64,000 nt of DNA, taken from the NCBI RefSeq assembly GCF_009856625.1, contig NZ_CP047241.1, forward strand, positions 1,116,001-1,180,000, given 5' to 3'. Each line of letters starts with the position of its first letter. Position 1 is the stretch's first letter. Position numbers and translations under genes: made by a program. The stretch comes from Aquitalea denitrificans. Its GTDB lineage: Bacteria > Pseudomonadota > Gammaproteobacteria > Burkholderiales > Chromobacteriaceae. Positions 26,967 through 36,692 of the stretch are shown one piece after another. The notes beneath the pieces are model-generated. The model was given only the letters and a program-made list of their open reading frames with translations. It had not been told where the DNA came from and did not search any database.

Positions 26967-27440
26967 TCAGCTGCGCGTGTGCGGCAACGGCAGTTTGCTG
27001 GTGTGCTTGATGGCGTCCAGGATGATGGTGGACTTCACACTGCGCACCAGCGACAGCTGCATCAGCCGGTTCATCACGAAGCGCGACAAGGAGGGCAGGT
27101 CCTCCACCACGATGCGCAGCAGATAGTCGGCCTCGCCGGCGGTGGCATAACATTCCAGTACTTCCGGCAGCGCATCGATGGCCTGGGCGAATTCGCGTAG
27201 CGAACTCTCGCTGTGGCGTTCCAGGCTGACATGGGCAAAGGCCATCACCGACAGGCCGATTTTTTCCGGCAGGATGTTCACCTGATAACCCTGTACCACA
27301 CCATTTTCTTCCATGCGCTGCAGGCGGCGGCCAATCTGTGAGGCTGACAGGGCAATCTGCTGGGCCAGCTTCTGATGGGTGCTGCGCGCATCCTGCTGCA
27401 AGGCCTGCAAAATCTGCCAGTCAAAACGATCCAGTTCCAT
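26967..27440 (-). CDS. Lrp/AsnC-family regulator, probably of phhA
   Basis: A 157-residue regulator with an N-terminal helix-turn-helix (LDRFDWQILQALQQDARSTHQKLA start, recognition helix near SASQIGRRLQRME) and a C-terminal RAM domain (about 65-145) that usually binds amino acids and builds octamers. It is divergent from the phenylalanine hydroxylase gene with a 138-bp shared control region, so it probably senses an aromatic amino acid and regulates phhA. The effector is inferred only. Confidence 0.9.
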   Translation of the reverse strand: MELDRFDWQILQALQQDARSTHQKLAQQIALSASQIGRRLQRMEENGVVQGYQVNILPEKIGLSVMAFAHVSLERHSESSLREFAQAIDALPEVLECYATAGEADYLLRIVVEDLPSLSRFVMNRLMQLSLVRSVKSTIILDAIKHTSKLPLPHTRS

Positions 27441-27578
27441 TTGTGCAGTTTCTCCGCGTGGTTTGATTGTTTTATGCGGGAAGTATGCAAAAAATCAGCA
27501 ATAATGGCAAAACTTGCGGACCTGCCGCACGCGGCAGCTTCTACACTGAAAGCATCCCCACCTACCGGATGTGCCGCC

Positions 27579-28472
27579 ATGAACGAGCGCAGCAATTTCG
27601 TCGTCCCCGACATCACCACCCGCAAGAACCAGGGCCTGGGCCATGATGCGATCGACTACACCCTGGCACAGCCGCTGCAACGCTATAGCGCAGAAGACCA
27701 CGCCACCTGGGCCACGCTGTACCAGCGCCAGAGTGCAATGTTGCCTGGCCGCGCCTGTGATCAATTCATGCAGGGCCTGCAGCAGCTGGAAGTGGACGCC
27801 GACCGGGTGCCAGACTTCGAGCGCCTCAACACCAAGCTGCTGGCTGCTACCGGTTGGCGCCTCGTGGCGGTACCGGGCCTGATTCCGGATGATGTGTTTT
27901 TCGAGCACCTGGCCAATCGCCGTTTTCCGGTGACCTGGTGGTTGCGCGAACCGCATCAGCTGGATTACCTGCAGGAGCCGGACGTGTTTCATGACCTGTT
28001 CGGCCATGTTCCACTGTTGATGAACCCGGTATTTGCCGATTACCTGCAGGCCTATGGCCAGGGCGGGATGAAGGCGAAGGATCTGGGTTTTCTGCCGGTG
28101 CTGGCCCGACTGTATTGGTACACGGTGGAATTCGGCCTGATCAACACACCCGAGGGCATGCGTATCTACGGTGCCGGCATCGTGTCCAGCAAGTCCGAGT
28201 CGCTGTACTGCCTGGATAGCGATAGTCCCAACCGTGTCGGCTTTGATCTGCAAAGGTTGATGCGCACCCGCTATCGCATCGACACCTTCCAGAAAACCTA
28301 CTTTGTCATCGACAGTTTCCAGCAGCTGTTCGATGCCACCGCGGTGGACTTCAGCCCCATCTATCAGTCTTTGCAGGCCATGCCGGTGCTGGGAGCGGGT
28401 GATATCGATGCTGCCGACCAGGTGTTCCATGCCGGCAGTCGCGAAGGCTGGGCGGAAACCGACGATCTCTGA
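27579..28472 (+). CDS. phhA: Phenylalanine 4-monooxygenase (PhhA)
   Basis: A 297-residue pterin-dependent non-haem iron hydroxylase converting phenylalanine to tyrosine. The length equals that of the Chromobacterium violaceum enzyme and the sequence is alike from the start (FVVPDITTRKN) onward. Iron ligands are His-138 and His-143 (VFHDLFGHVPL) and Glu-184 (YTVEFGL). It lacks the N-terminal regulatory domain of animal enzymes. The frame is open for another 200 bp upstream, but similarity starts at this ATG. A pterin recycling gene (phhB) is not adjacent. Confidence 0.97.
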   Translation: MNERSNFVVPDITTRKNQGLGHDAIDYTLAQPLQRYSAEDHATWATLYQRQSAMLPGRACDQFMQGLQQLEVDADRVPDFERLNTKLLAATGWRLVAVPGLIPDDVFFEHLANRRFPVTWWLREPHQLDYLQEPDVFHDLFGHVPLLMNPVFADYLQAYGQGGMKAKDLGFLPVLARLYWYTVEFGLINTPEGMRIYGAGIVSSKSESLYCLDSDSPNRVGFDLQRLMRTRYRIDTFQKTYFVIDSFQQLFDATAVDFSPIYQSLQAMPVLGAGDIDAADQVFHAGSREGWAETDDL

Positions 28473-28493
28473 CACACGCGTTGCGTGCATGAA

Positions 28494-28532
28494 AAAGGCC
28501 AGCGCCATCAGTGGCAGCTGGCCTTTGTCTTG
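28494..28532 (+). terminator. Bidirectional intrinsic terminator after phhA
   Basis: 10-bp stem AAAGGCCAGC / GCTGGCCTTT with a 13-nt loop and T-rich flank, between convergent phhA and the GGDEF gene. Confidence 0.8.
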
Positions 28533-28550
28533 TGTGGTTCTGCTCCTGAC

Positions 28551-30452
28551 TCAGGGTGCGGCTTCCACCCGGTTGCGGCCGGTGCGTTTGGCCTGGTACA
28601 AGGCCTGGTCCGCCGCTTTGATCAGTGCTTCCACTGTACCGTGGGCAGTGGATTTTTCTGCCACGCCAATGCTGACAGTCAGGCTCAATGCCAGCCCGGA
28701 AGCCACCATATTACGGCTGGCCAGCGTGGAGCGGATGCGTTCTGCCACCTGTATGGCGGTGGCCAGCCGGGTATCCGGCAGGATGATGAGGAATTCCTCG
28801 CCACCAAAGCGGCAGATGATGTCGGTACGACGGCAGAACAGCCGCAGGATGCCGGCAAACTGCTGCAGGATGGTGTCGCCCACATCGTGGCCGTGCTCGT
28901 CATTCACCACCTTGAAGTGATCGATATCCAGCATCAGCGCAGAAAGAGGCTGCTGGCTGAGCTTGGCTTCGTCCCAGATCTGCGGCAGGTAGCGCATGGC
29001 ATAGCGACGGTTGTACAGGCCGGTGAGGCCGTCGGTCTGGGCGGCCTCCTGTGCCAGCTGGTTGTCGATGGACAATTCTTCCAGATGGCGGCGCAGCAAG
29101 GCTTGTTCCTGGCGCAGGCTGCGCTGCTCCTGGATGATGCGCTGTCCGGCCTTGAGCCTGGCCTGCAGGATGCGCGGCGGTATCGGCTTGCTGATGAAGT
29201 CGTCGGCACCGCTGCTGAATACGGCGGCCAGATTGTCTTCATCATCCATGATGGTCAGCACGATGATGTAAAGCTGGCGTCCTTCGGGAATGGCGCGCAG
29301 GCGGCGGATCAGCTGCAGGCCATCGACCTCGGGCATGGCCAGGTCGGTAATCACCAGTTGCGGCTGTTTTTCCAGTACCAGTTCAAAGGCTTCCTGGCCG
29401 TTGGCGGCCACGTCAACCTGATGGCCCAGAATCTGCAGCAGGCGCTGCAGCATCATGCGCTGGCTGGCTTCGTCTTCCACCACCAGAATGTGCAGGGCTT
29501 CCTGTTCCTCTTCCGGCTCGGGCGGGCGCGGGGCGATCTGCTGGCGACGTTCCAGCAGCGAGAACGATTCCTGCTGTGGCGTGGGAATGGACAGCTGGGC
29601 ATTCCATTCCCGCCATTCACGCAGTACTTCGTCGCACAGGCGCGGGAAGTGGCTGGGGTCAACCTCCAGCCGGCTGGCCTGCTTTTTCAGTTCTTCATAG
29701 CCGTGGATGCGGGCTTCGCCGGCAAGAAAACACAGATCAGCCAGACGCGTGGCCAGATGCAGACACAGGCACAGCCGTGCTGCGCGTGAGCTGTCTGCGT
29801 TGCTGGGCAGGAATGGGTCTTCGTGCAGTCTGACGGCATCGCAGAACATGGCCGGCAAGCCCCAGTCACGCAGCAAGGCGGTGGCGATGTCCAGGTGGTG
29901 GTAGCCAAAGCGCGCCTCTTCGTGCCGGGCCAGGCCTTGTGCATAGGGGCCACCCTGTTCCGCAATCAGCGCGCCATAGGCTTCAGGGTGCAGCGTGGCC
30001 ATGGCCAGTTGGCCAATGGAAGACAGCATGCCGATGGTGAACAGCTCGCCGGGCGGGGCAATGCGCAGCTGGCTGCCCAGCAGTTGCATGGAGGCACCAC
30101 AGGCCAGGGCGCGCGACCAGTGGAAATCGTAGTCGAATTCCCGGCACTGGCCACGGCGGTGTTCGGCTACCAGGGCAAAGGTGAGGGCAACCTGATGCAC
30201 GGCATTCAGTCCGATGGACATCAGCACGTCCGGCGTGAGTGCCACGGCGGGGCGGCTGCGTACAAAGGAGGCCGAGTTGGCCAGCTTGAGCAGGCGGCCA
30301 ATCATGACCGGGTCGGTGTTCAGTACCGCAATCAGCTCGGGCAGCGGCACATTGTTGTGCTCGCTCAGCTGCATGATTTTCAGCACCGTTCCCTTGGGCG
30401 AGGGCAGGTTGCCGCTGATTTTCAGTTCATTAAAGGTAGCAGCTTCAAGCAT
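28551..30452 (-). CDS. HDOD-receiver-GGDEF signalling protein
   Basis: A 633-residue cytoplasmic protein of unusual architecture: an HDOD domain (about 8-205, with KIMQLSEHNNVPLPELIAVLNTDP form), an acidic linker, a receiver domain (about 320-435, ITDLAMP phosphosite), and a GGDEF domain with GGEEF near residue 550. The RRTD five residues before it is an intact inhibition site, so it is probably an active diguanylate cyclase controlled by phosphorylation. HDOD domains have no known catalysis and often act as signalling scaffolds. Its start overlaps the preceding RpfG-type gene by 8 bp: last gene of a five-gene signalling operon. Confidence 0.92.
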   Translation of the reverse strand: MLEAATFNELKISGNLPSPKGTVLKIMQLSEHNNVPLPELIAVLNTDPVMIGRLLKLANSASFVRSRPAVALTPDVLMSIGLNAVHQVALTFALVAEHRRGQCREFDYDFHWSRALACGASMQLLGSQLRIAPPGELFTIGMLSSIGQLAMATLHPEAYGALIAEQGGPYAQGLARHEEARFGYHHLDIATALLRDWGLPAMFCDAVRLHEDPFLPSNADSSRAARLCLCLHLATRLADLCFLAGEARIHGYEELKKQASRLEVDPSHFPRLCDEVLREWREWNAQLSIPTPQQESFSLLERRQQIAPRPPEPEEEQEALHILVVEDEASQRMMLQRLLQILGHQVDVAANGQEAFELVLEKQPQLVITDLAMPEVDGLQLIRRLRAIPEGRQLYIIVLTIMDDEDNLAAVFSSGADDFISKPIPPRILQARLKAGQRIIQEQRSLRQEQALLRRHLEELSIDNQLAQEAAQTDGLTGLYNRRYAMRYLPQIWDEAKLSQQPLSALMLDIDHFKVVNDEHGHDVGDTILQQFAGILRLFCRRTDIICRFGGEEFLIILPDTRLATAIQVAERIRSTLASRNMVASGLALSLTVSIGVAEKSTAHGTVEALIKAADQALYQAKRTGRNRVEAAP

Positions 30453-31530
30453 GTGGCGCTCCCGGTGGCTGGTGCGTCTGGCTGGCTGCCTCGTGTTCGT
30501 CGGCGTATTGCTGGCGGATGATCATGACGTCGGGCCACTGGGCAATGAGGGCATCGACACAGGCCGGGTCGAAGTGCATGCCCTTGTGGCTTTCCAGGTA
30601 GTGCCTGGCCTTTTCCAGCGGCCAGGCTTGTTTATAGGGGCGTGAGGAAGTTAAGGCATCGAAGACGTCGGCGACCGCCACGATGCGGCCCCACAGTGGA
30701 ATGTCCGTGCCTGAGAGTCCTTGCGGGTAGCCGGTGCCATCAAATTTTTCATGATGGCTCAGTGCCACCACGGCAGCGCATTGCAGCAGCGGGGAGACCG
30801 AGCCGTTGAGTATTTCATGGCCAAACAGCGGATGCTGGCGCATGACCGCCATTTCCATCTCGGTGAGCTTGCCCGGCTTGAGCAGGATGGCATCCGGAAT
30901 GCCAACCTTGCCGATATCGTGCATGGGGGCGGCTTCCTGCAGCATTTCCTGTTCTTGTTGCGGCAGGCCCAGCTGGCGGGCAATCAGGCGGGTATAGCCA
31001 GACATGCGCAGCAGGTGGGCACCGGTTTCCGGATCGCGGTATTCGGCGGCACGCGACAGGCGCAGGATGGCTTCCTTTTCGCGGGCACGGATTTCTGCCG
31101 TGGCCAGCTTCACTTCTTCCATCAGCCAGGCGGCACGGTTGGCCAGTTGCTGGCTGCTTTTACGCAGGGCCAGCAGGTTGCGCACCCGTACCGTCAGTTC
31201 CACCTTGTCCACCGGCTTGGTGAGAAAGTCACGCGCCCCCTGTTGCAAGGCCAGGTGGCGTACATCACGCTCGGTATCGGCGGTAACCATCACAACCGGT
31301 ACCTCTTGCCGGTGCGGCAGGGCGAAAAAACGGCGCATGAATTCCAGGCCGTCCATCTCCGGCATCATGTAGTCCAGCAGGATCAGGTCCGGTTCGAACT
31401 GGGTACACCAGGCCAGCGCCTGCTGCGGGTCGGCAAAGGTATCCACGGTGACGCCATCCAGCCGTTGCAGGATGTGGCGCAGCAGCAGCAGGTTGGTGTC
31501 GTTGTCGTCCACCACGATGACATGAGACAT
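30445..31530 (-). CDS. HD-GYP response regulator (RpfG family c-di-GMP phosphodiesterase)
   Basis: A 361-residue response regulator: receiver domain (Asp-53 in LLDYMMPEMDG, Lys-105 in FLTKP), a helical linker and an HD-GYP domain with the catalytic His-Asp pair at 204-205 (MHDIGKVG) and HHEKFDGTGYP at 259-269. All metal-binding residues seen are present, so it should degrade cyclic di-GMP once activated. It is encoded 3 bp after the hybrid kinase and overlaps the GGDEF gene, so opposing enzymes are made together. Confidence 0.94.
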   Translation of the reverse strand: MSHVIVVDDNDTNLLLLRHILQRLDGVTVDTFADPQQALAWCTQFEPDLILLDYMMPEMDGLEFMRRFFALPHRQEVPVVMVTADTERDVRHLALQQGARDFLTKPVDKVELTVRVRNLLALRKSSQQLANRAAWLMEEVKLATAEIRAREKEAILRLSRAAEYRDPETGAHLLRMSGYTRLIARQLGLPQQEQEMLQEAAPMHDIGKVGIPDAILLKPGKLTEMEMAVMRQHPLFGHEILNGSVSPLLQCAAVVALSHHEKFDGTGYPQGLSGTDIPLWGRIVAVADVFDALTSSRPYKQAWPLEKARHYLESHKGMHFDPACVDALIAQWPDVMIIRQQYADEHEAASQTHQPPGAPHA

Positions 31531-31533
31531 TGC

Positions 31534-34350
31534 TCAGTCCTTTCCATAAGCGGCAATGAAGGCCAGCAGGGCATCCATTTCGCTTTCAATCTGTACTGCG
31601 ATGCTGCGAATTGTTTCCAGATTGTTGTCTACTGCCGCGGCATGTAACTGTCCGGCAAGTGCCGCCAATACATCGGCGCCTACATTGGCAGCACTGCCCT
31701 TGAGCTCATGTGCCAGTTGGCGCAGTCCCTGGCCACCTTGCTGGATGTCCAGCCGCAGGCGTTCCCGCCAGCGCAGCAGGGAGTCGCGGAAGATATCCAG
31801 CATTTCGGCGATGCCGACCGGATCATCACCCAGGAATTCGGTAAGGCGCTGTACGGTGAAGCTGCTCGGCTGACTGACGGCGCTGGTGGCAGGCGGCGCG
31901 GCAGTTTCCGGATGCAGTGGCAGCCATTGCTGCAGCAGGGCCTTGAGTCTGGCGTATTCGATGGGTTTGGCCAGATAGTCGTCCATGCCGGCGGCGATGC
32001 ACAGTTCGCGATCCCCTTCCATGGCATTGGCCGTCATGGCAATGATGGGCAGGTGCTGGCCTTGCGCGGCTTCGCTTTCCTGACGACGCAGGATGCGGGT
32101 GGCCGCATAGCCATCCAAGTGCGGCATCTGGCAATCCATCAGGATGGCATCGTAATGCTGTTGTTCCAGCGCCTGCAGCACTTCGCCGCCATGGCTGACC
32201 ACATCTACCCGGTAGCCCAGCTTGTGCAGCATGCTGGCTGCAACGCGCTGGTTGACCGGATTGTCCTCGGCCAGCAGCAGCCGGTAATGATAATGCTGGT
32301 GCGGGACGGGATTGGTCGGTGCCATGGTGTCGGCTTGCGGGGTATGCAGGCGGATATTGCCCGGTGTCCATTGCACGGTCAGCGCATCCAGCAGGGTGGA
32401 TTGCTTCATCGGCTTGTGCAGTACGGCAATGCCTTGTTGCAACAGGCTGGTCTTACGGTTGCCATCCTGCTCGTGCAGACAGACCACCATGGGAATGCCT
32501 TCCACTCCCAGTGTCTGCACCGCCTGTTCCAAGGTGGCATCCGACAGCGGCTCCACCAGTAACAGTACATCCGGGGTACTGTCGGCAGCAGCCAGCTGGC
32601 GCAGGGTTTCCAGCAACTGGGCCAGGCTGCCGGCACAGTGATGGGGCAGGGCCCAGCTATCCAGGTAATGGCTCCACAACTGCTGGTTATTGCTGCTGTC
32701 GCCGGCCAGCAATACCAGGTGCTGGCTGGGGGGCGTGCTGCTCTGCAGGCAGTAGTCATGACCGGTTGCCTGCAGCGGCAGGGTGATCCAGAACTCCGAG
32801 CCGACTTCGGGCGTGCTTTGTACGCCAATGCTGCCGCCCATGGCTTCGGCCAGACGCTTGCAGATGGCCAGCCCCAGTCCGGTTCCGCCATATTTGCGCG
32901 TGGTGGAGCTGTCTGCTTGCGAGAAGGGCTGGAACAGCCGGCTGCGGGCCTGGTCGGACAGGCCGATGCCGGAGTCCTTGACGCACAGGCGCAACATGGT
33001 CTGCTCGTCCCGTCCCTGTTCCAGGGTGGCGGAAACCAGCACCATGCCATGCTCGGTAAATTTGATGGCATTGGACAGCAGGTTCAGCAGGATCTGACGC
33101 AGGCGGGTAGGGTCGCCCAGCAGGCTGTCCGGCACCTCGGGCGTGGCGAAGCTGGCCAGTGTCAGCCCCTTGCTGTGTGCCTTGTTGGCCACGATGTCCA
33201 CCGTGCCTTCCAGCAACTGGCGCAAGGAAAAGTCGATGTTTTCGATTTCCAGCCCGTCCGCTTCGATCTTGGAGAAGTCCAGGATGTCGTTGATGATGGA
33301 CAGCAGGGTGTCGGCCGACATCTTGATGGTGCGGGCAAAATCGGATTGCTCGGCATCCAGCGGCGTATCCATCAGCAGGTCTATCATGCCGATCACCCCG
33401 TTTAGCGGGGTGCGGATTTCATGGCTCATGGTGGCCAGGAATTCACTTTTGGCCCGCGCTGCGGCTTCGGCGGCACGCGTGGCCTGCAGCATTTGCTGCT
33501 CGCGCTGGCGGATGGCGCTGATATCGGCAAAGGTGGTGACGCTGCCAACCAGTTGTCCCTGCAGCAGCAGCGGGGTATTGCTGACGCGCACTTCCACCGC
33601 CCGCCCATCCTTGCTGAAAAACAATTCCTCACTGGAACGGTATATGTCCTTGCGCTGCAATGCCTGATAGAGGGGGCAGTCTTCCAGCTCCAGAATGCTG
33701 CCGTCGGCACGGTGATGGTGAATGCAATCATGCACCTTCTGGCCGTGCAGCTCGGTAAAACGCCAGCCCAGGATGCGTTCAGCTTCCTGGTTCATGTAGG
33801 TCAGACAGCCCTGCATGTCCATGGCAATGATGCCGTCGTCCATATTGTCCAGCAGGGTGGAGAGCCACAGTTCCTGTTTCTTCTGCTGGGTGACATCGCG
33901 CAGCACCACTCGCAGGCGGTCTTTACCTGCCGCTGGTGGCAGGCTGCAGAAGCTGGCTTGCAAGGACAGTGCCTGGCCGACGCGGTCGGTCATCACCAGT
34001 TCGGTGGCCTGGGCCTGCTCTCCTTGCAGCACGCGCTGGCATTGCGCCCGGAATGCAGCCTGGCTGTCGCTTGCCAGCAACTGGTATACGTTTAGATCGC
34101 CAAGTTCTGCCTGGTTATAGCCCAGCGCCTGTTGCCAGCGGATGCTGGCGTACAGTATCCGTCCGTCTGCGGTGCAGTCTTGTACCAAGTCTCCCTGTTG
34201 CTCCAGTTGTTGCAGCAAGGCGTCATGCCAAGGCGTGCTGCTGCCCGCGAAGGCAGCCGTGCTGGTGTGCGACACGGGAAGGGACTGCTGTTGTTGTTCT
34301 TGCACGTTCAACTGTGTTCCACCGGCTATGTCTTGGGAAAGGGCGCTCAT
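31534..34350 (-). CDS. Hybrid sensor kinase, PAS-PAS-HisKA-HATPase-REC-REC-Hpt
   Basis: A soluble 938-residue kinase. Two PAS domains (about 45-155 and 160-280), HisKA with His-310 in ATMSHEIRTPLNG, HATPase with KYGGTGLGLAICK, a degenerate receiver (about 560-670) whose expected phospho-Asp position reads LLLVEPL, an intact receiver with LMDCQMPHLDG, and a C-terminal Hpt domain with HELKGSAANVG. This is a BarA/ArcB-like phosphorelay kinase without membrane anchor, so it senses a cytoplasmic cue or partner protein. The start is uncertain: ATG 34350 lacks a clear ribosome site and a TTG at 34377 is possible. Lies between a single-domain receiver gene and the RpfG gene. Confidence 0.9.
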   Translation of the reverse strand: MSALSQDIAGGTQLNVQEQQQQSLPVSHTSTAAFAGSSTPWHDALLQQLEQQGDLVQDCTADGRILYASIRWQQALGYNQAELGDLNVYQLLASDSQAAFRAQCQRVLQGEQAQATELVMTDRVGQALSLQASFCSLPPAAGKDRLRVVLRDVTQQKKQELWLSTLLDNMDDGIIAMDMQGCLTYMNQEAERILGWRFTELHGQKVHDCIHHHRADGSILELEDCPLYQALQRKDIYRSSEELFFSKDGRAVEVRVSNTPLLLQGQLVGSVTTFADISAIRQREQQMLQATRAAEAAARAKSEFLATMSHEIRTPLNGVIGMIDLLMDTPLDAEQSDFARTIKMSADTLLSIINDILDFSKIEADGLEIENIDFSLRQLLEGTVDIVANKAHSKGLTLASFATPEVPDSLLGDPTRLRQILLNLLSNAIKFTEHGMVLVSATLEQGRDEQTMLRLCVKDSGIGLSDQARSRLFQPFSQADSSTTRKYGGTGLGLAICKRLAEAMGGSIGVQSTPEVGSEFWITLPLQATGHDYCLQSSTPPSQHLVLLAGDSSNNQQLWSHYLDSWALPHHCAGSLAQLLETLRQLAAADSTPDVLLLVEPLSDATLEQAVQTLGVEGIPMVVCLHEQDGNRKTSLLQQGIAVLHKPMKQSTLLDALTVQWTPGNIRLHTPQADTMAPTNPVPHQHYHYRLLLAEDNPVNQRVAASMLHKLGYRVDVVSHGGEVLQALEQQHYDAILMDCQMPHLDGYAATRILRRQESEAAQGQHLPIIAMTANAMEGDRELCIAAGMDDYLAKPIEYARLKALLQQWLPLHPETAAPPATSAVSQPSSFTVQRLTEFLGDDPVGIAEMLDIFRDSLLRWRERLRLDIQQGGQGLRQLAHELKGSAANVGADVLAALAGQLHAAAVDNNLETIRSIAVQIESEMDALLAFIAAYGKD

Positions 34351-34383
34351 CGCATATTGTGCATGCCGCCTGGTCAATCGGCT

Positions 34384-34752
34384 TTATTCCGGGCTGGCCA
34401 GTGCGGCTACCAGACTGTCACGCGTCAGCGGTTTGGTGACGATGGCATTGAAGCCGGCCTTGAGCATGGCATCCTGTTCGTCACTCATGGCATGGGCGGT
34501 GTAGGCAATCAGGCGCAAGTCCTGCCAGCGCGGCTCCGCGCGCAGCTTGCGGCACAGCTCTATGCCACTCATGCCCGGCATGCTGATATCCAGCAGTACG
34601 CAGTGATAGTCGTGTTGTTGCAATTGCTCCAGCGCTTCGAAGGCGCTGGCGGCCTGATCTGTCTTCCAGCCCATGCGTTGCAGAAACAGGCCTGCCACCT
34701 TGCGATTGATTTCGTCATCATCAACGACAAGAATGGTGTCCAGCTTGCTCAT
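34384..34752 (-). CDS. Single-domain response regulator (receiver only)
   Basis: A 122-residue CheY-like receiver: acidic residues VVDDDE near 9-14, phospho-Asp in VLLDISMPGMSG and Lys in VTKPL near 107. No output domain, so it probably shuttles phosphate between the adjacent Cache kinase and the hybrid kinase/Hpt protein. Start overlaps the stop of the Cache kinase gene (ATGA). Confidence 0.93.
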   Translation of the reverse strand: MSKLDTILVVDDDEINRKVAGLFLQRMGWKTDQAASAFEALEQLQQHDYHCVLLDISMPGMSGIELCRKLRAEPRWQDLRLIAYTAHAMSDEQDAMLKAGFNAIVTKPLTRDSLVAALASPE

Positions 34753-36437
34753 GCTTGTTTTCCTTCCAGCGGAATGCTGACGTGGAATACCGTACCCACG
34801 CCGACTTGTGATTCAAAACCAACCTTGCCGGACATCAGCCGTATCAGCTCCTTCACCAGTGCCAGGCCCAGACCGGAACCGCTTTGGGTTCGGGTCAGGA
34901 AGGCATCTGCCTGGCGGAACTGCTCGAACACCAGTTGCTGCTGGTCGGCCGGAATGCCGCAGCCGGTATCGCGTATGTCCAGTTGCAGCTGGTGTGGACT
35001 GACTCTGGCATCAATCTGTATGTGGCCCTGCTCGGTAAATTTCACCGCATTGTGCAGCAGGTTGTTCATCACCTGCGTCAACTTGGTCCGGTCCAGCCTG
35101 ACCGTATCCGGGCAGTCTGCCGCCTGTTGGTAGCTGAAGTCCAGTTGCAGTCCCTTGCCTTCTGCCTTGGGGCGGAACAGCTCCACCGTGTCGCGCAGCA
35201 TATGGGCCAGGTTGACTTCAACAATTTCCATCGGCATGCGTCCTGCCTCGATGCGGGCCATGTCAAGAATGGAGTTCACCAGCGTCAGCAGATGTTGTCC
35301 GCTCTTGTGGATCATGCTGGCGGTTTCCAGATCGCCAGGATCGCTCAGCGAGGCCTGCAGATAGTCCGAACAACCCAAAATACCATTGAGAGGCGTGCGC
35401 AGTTCGTGCGACATGTGGGCCAGAAACTCCGACTTCATGCGGTTGGCTGATTCTGCTTGTACCTTGCTCTTTTTCAGGCGCAGCACCATCTGGTACATCA
35501 CGAAGCCTGCCGTGCAGATCAGCAGGCTGACAATGGCGGCAACCAGGAAATAGGCATTGCGGTGTTCGTAAAAGTCGGCCATGGCCTCGTTCTCGCCCAC
35601 CCCCATCAGCACCGCCAGCGGATAGCCGTCCACCGCCCGGAAGCTGACGGAGCGCTGCACATGGTCGATGCTGCTTTGCTGCTGATAATTGCCGCCATCC
35701 TTGCCCGGCCATTGCCGGAACAGGTTGCTGCTGCGGATATCCATGCCGATACCGGTGCCACCGGCACTGGTGCGCGCCCTGACAATGCCATCCTGGCCAA
35801 CCAGTGTAACCACACCGGTTTTGCCGATATTGAGGTCTTTGTAGAAGTTGGTGAAATAGAAGGGGTCTACCGATACCACCACCACGCCGCCAAAACTGCC
35901 ATCCGGCTTGTTGATACGGCGGGTGAATTGCAGCGACCACTTTTTCGATGCCCGCCCCTTCACCGGCTTGCTGATGAACAACTGCCCGCTATCCTTGGCG
36001 ATATGCACCTTGAAATGTTCGCGGTCACTCAGGTTCATGCTCTTGGTATTGGGGACGCTGGACAGCTGCAGCATGCCATCCGGCCCGATAATGTACAGAC
36101 CGACAAACAACTGGCTCTGGATGATGCCCTTGTCCAGATAGCTGTGGATGTCCATCTTGTTGCCTTCGGACTCGTACTGGTATTTCAGGAAGAGTACCGA
36201 CTGGTCCACCGCACGGATGGTGCGGGAAATGTGTTCCTCGAACACCCGGACCAGGTTTTCGCTTTGCCGCTGCATTTCCAGCTGGCTGCGTACCTTGTCG
36301 GTATTCACCTGCCACAGCACCGTACTCCAGATCATGGCTACCAGGAACAGGCTGAACAGCGGAATCATCCACTCCAGGTTCAGGGCACCCAGGCCGTGCT
36401 CGAACAGCCGGGCAAGGCCGCGTTTCTCTTGTTTCAT
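34749..36437 (-). CDS. Cache-domain sensor histidine kinase
   Basis: A 562-residue membrane kinase: TM1 (about 24-44), a large periplasmic Cache/PDC sensor (about 45-295, containing the DREHFKVH motif and two glycine-rich beta-sheet halves), TM2 (about 296-317), HisKA with His-344 in AHMSHELRTPLNG and HATPase with GSGLGLALVKEL. Cache sensors usually bind small molecules such as amino acids or carboxylates; the ligand here is unknown. ATG 36437 has a GGGGGA run five bases before; the frame is open to 36515. First gene of the five-gene operon running to 28551. Confidence 0.92.
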   Translation of the reverse strand: MKQEKRGLARLFEHGLGALNLEWMIPLFSLFLVAMIWSTVLWQVNTDKVRSQLEMQRQSENLVRVFEEHISRTIRAVDQSVLFLKYQYESEGNKMDIHSYLDKGIIQSQLFVGLYIIGPDGMLQLSSVPNTKSMNLSDREHFKVHIAKDSGQLFISKPVKGRASKKWSLQFTRRINKPDGSFGGVVVVSVDPFYFTNFYKDLNIGKTGVVTLVGQDGIVRARTSAGGTGIGMDIRSSNLFRQWPGKDGGNYQQQSSIDHVQRSVSFRAVDGYPLAVLMGVGENEAMADFYEHRNAYFLVAAIVSLLICTAGFVMYQMVLRLKKSKVQAESANRMKSEFLAHMSHELRTPLNGILGCSDYLQASLSDPGDLETASMIHKSGQHLLTLVNSILDMARIEAGRMPMEIVEVNLAHMLRDTVELFRPKAEGKGLQLDFSYQQAADCPDTVRLDRTKLTQVMNNLLHNAVKFTEQGHIQIDARVSPHQLQLDIRDTGCGIPADQQQLVFEQFRQADAFLTRTQSGSGLGLALVKELIRLMSGKVGFESQVGVGTVFHVSIPLEGKQA

Positions 36438-36692
36438 CTTTCCCCCGCTTGCTGTTTTCCAATTCGGAAACAGCCATTTCATTTTTTGTTGTACTGGCTG
36501 ATGTTTAGGCCGCATGTCTTATTGTTTTTTCTGCTGCCGCATGTGTGGGGCAGGGACTGCGGCCTGTTTCCCTTCACCAGCCAGGCTCCATGCTAGCTGC
36601 CCGGTGCCGATTGCACTTTGACTTAGGGCATGCTCATGTTTTTTTATAGGATTCAACTTTTAAAAACGACAGCGATTACCGCAGGTATCAGA

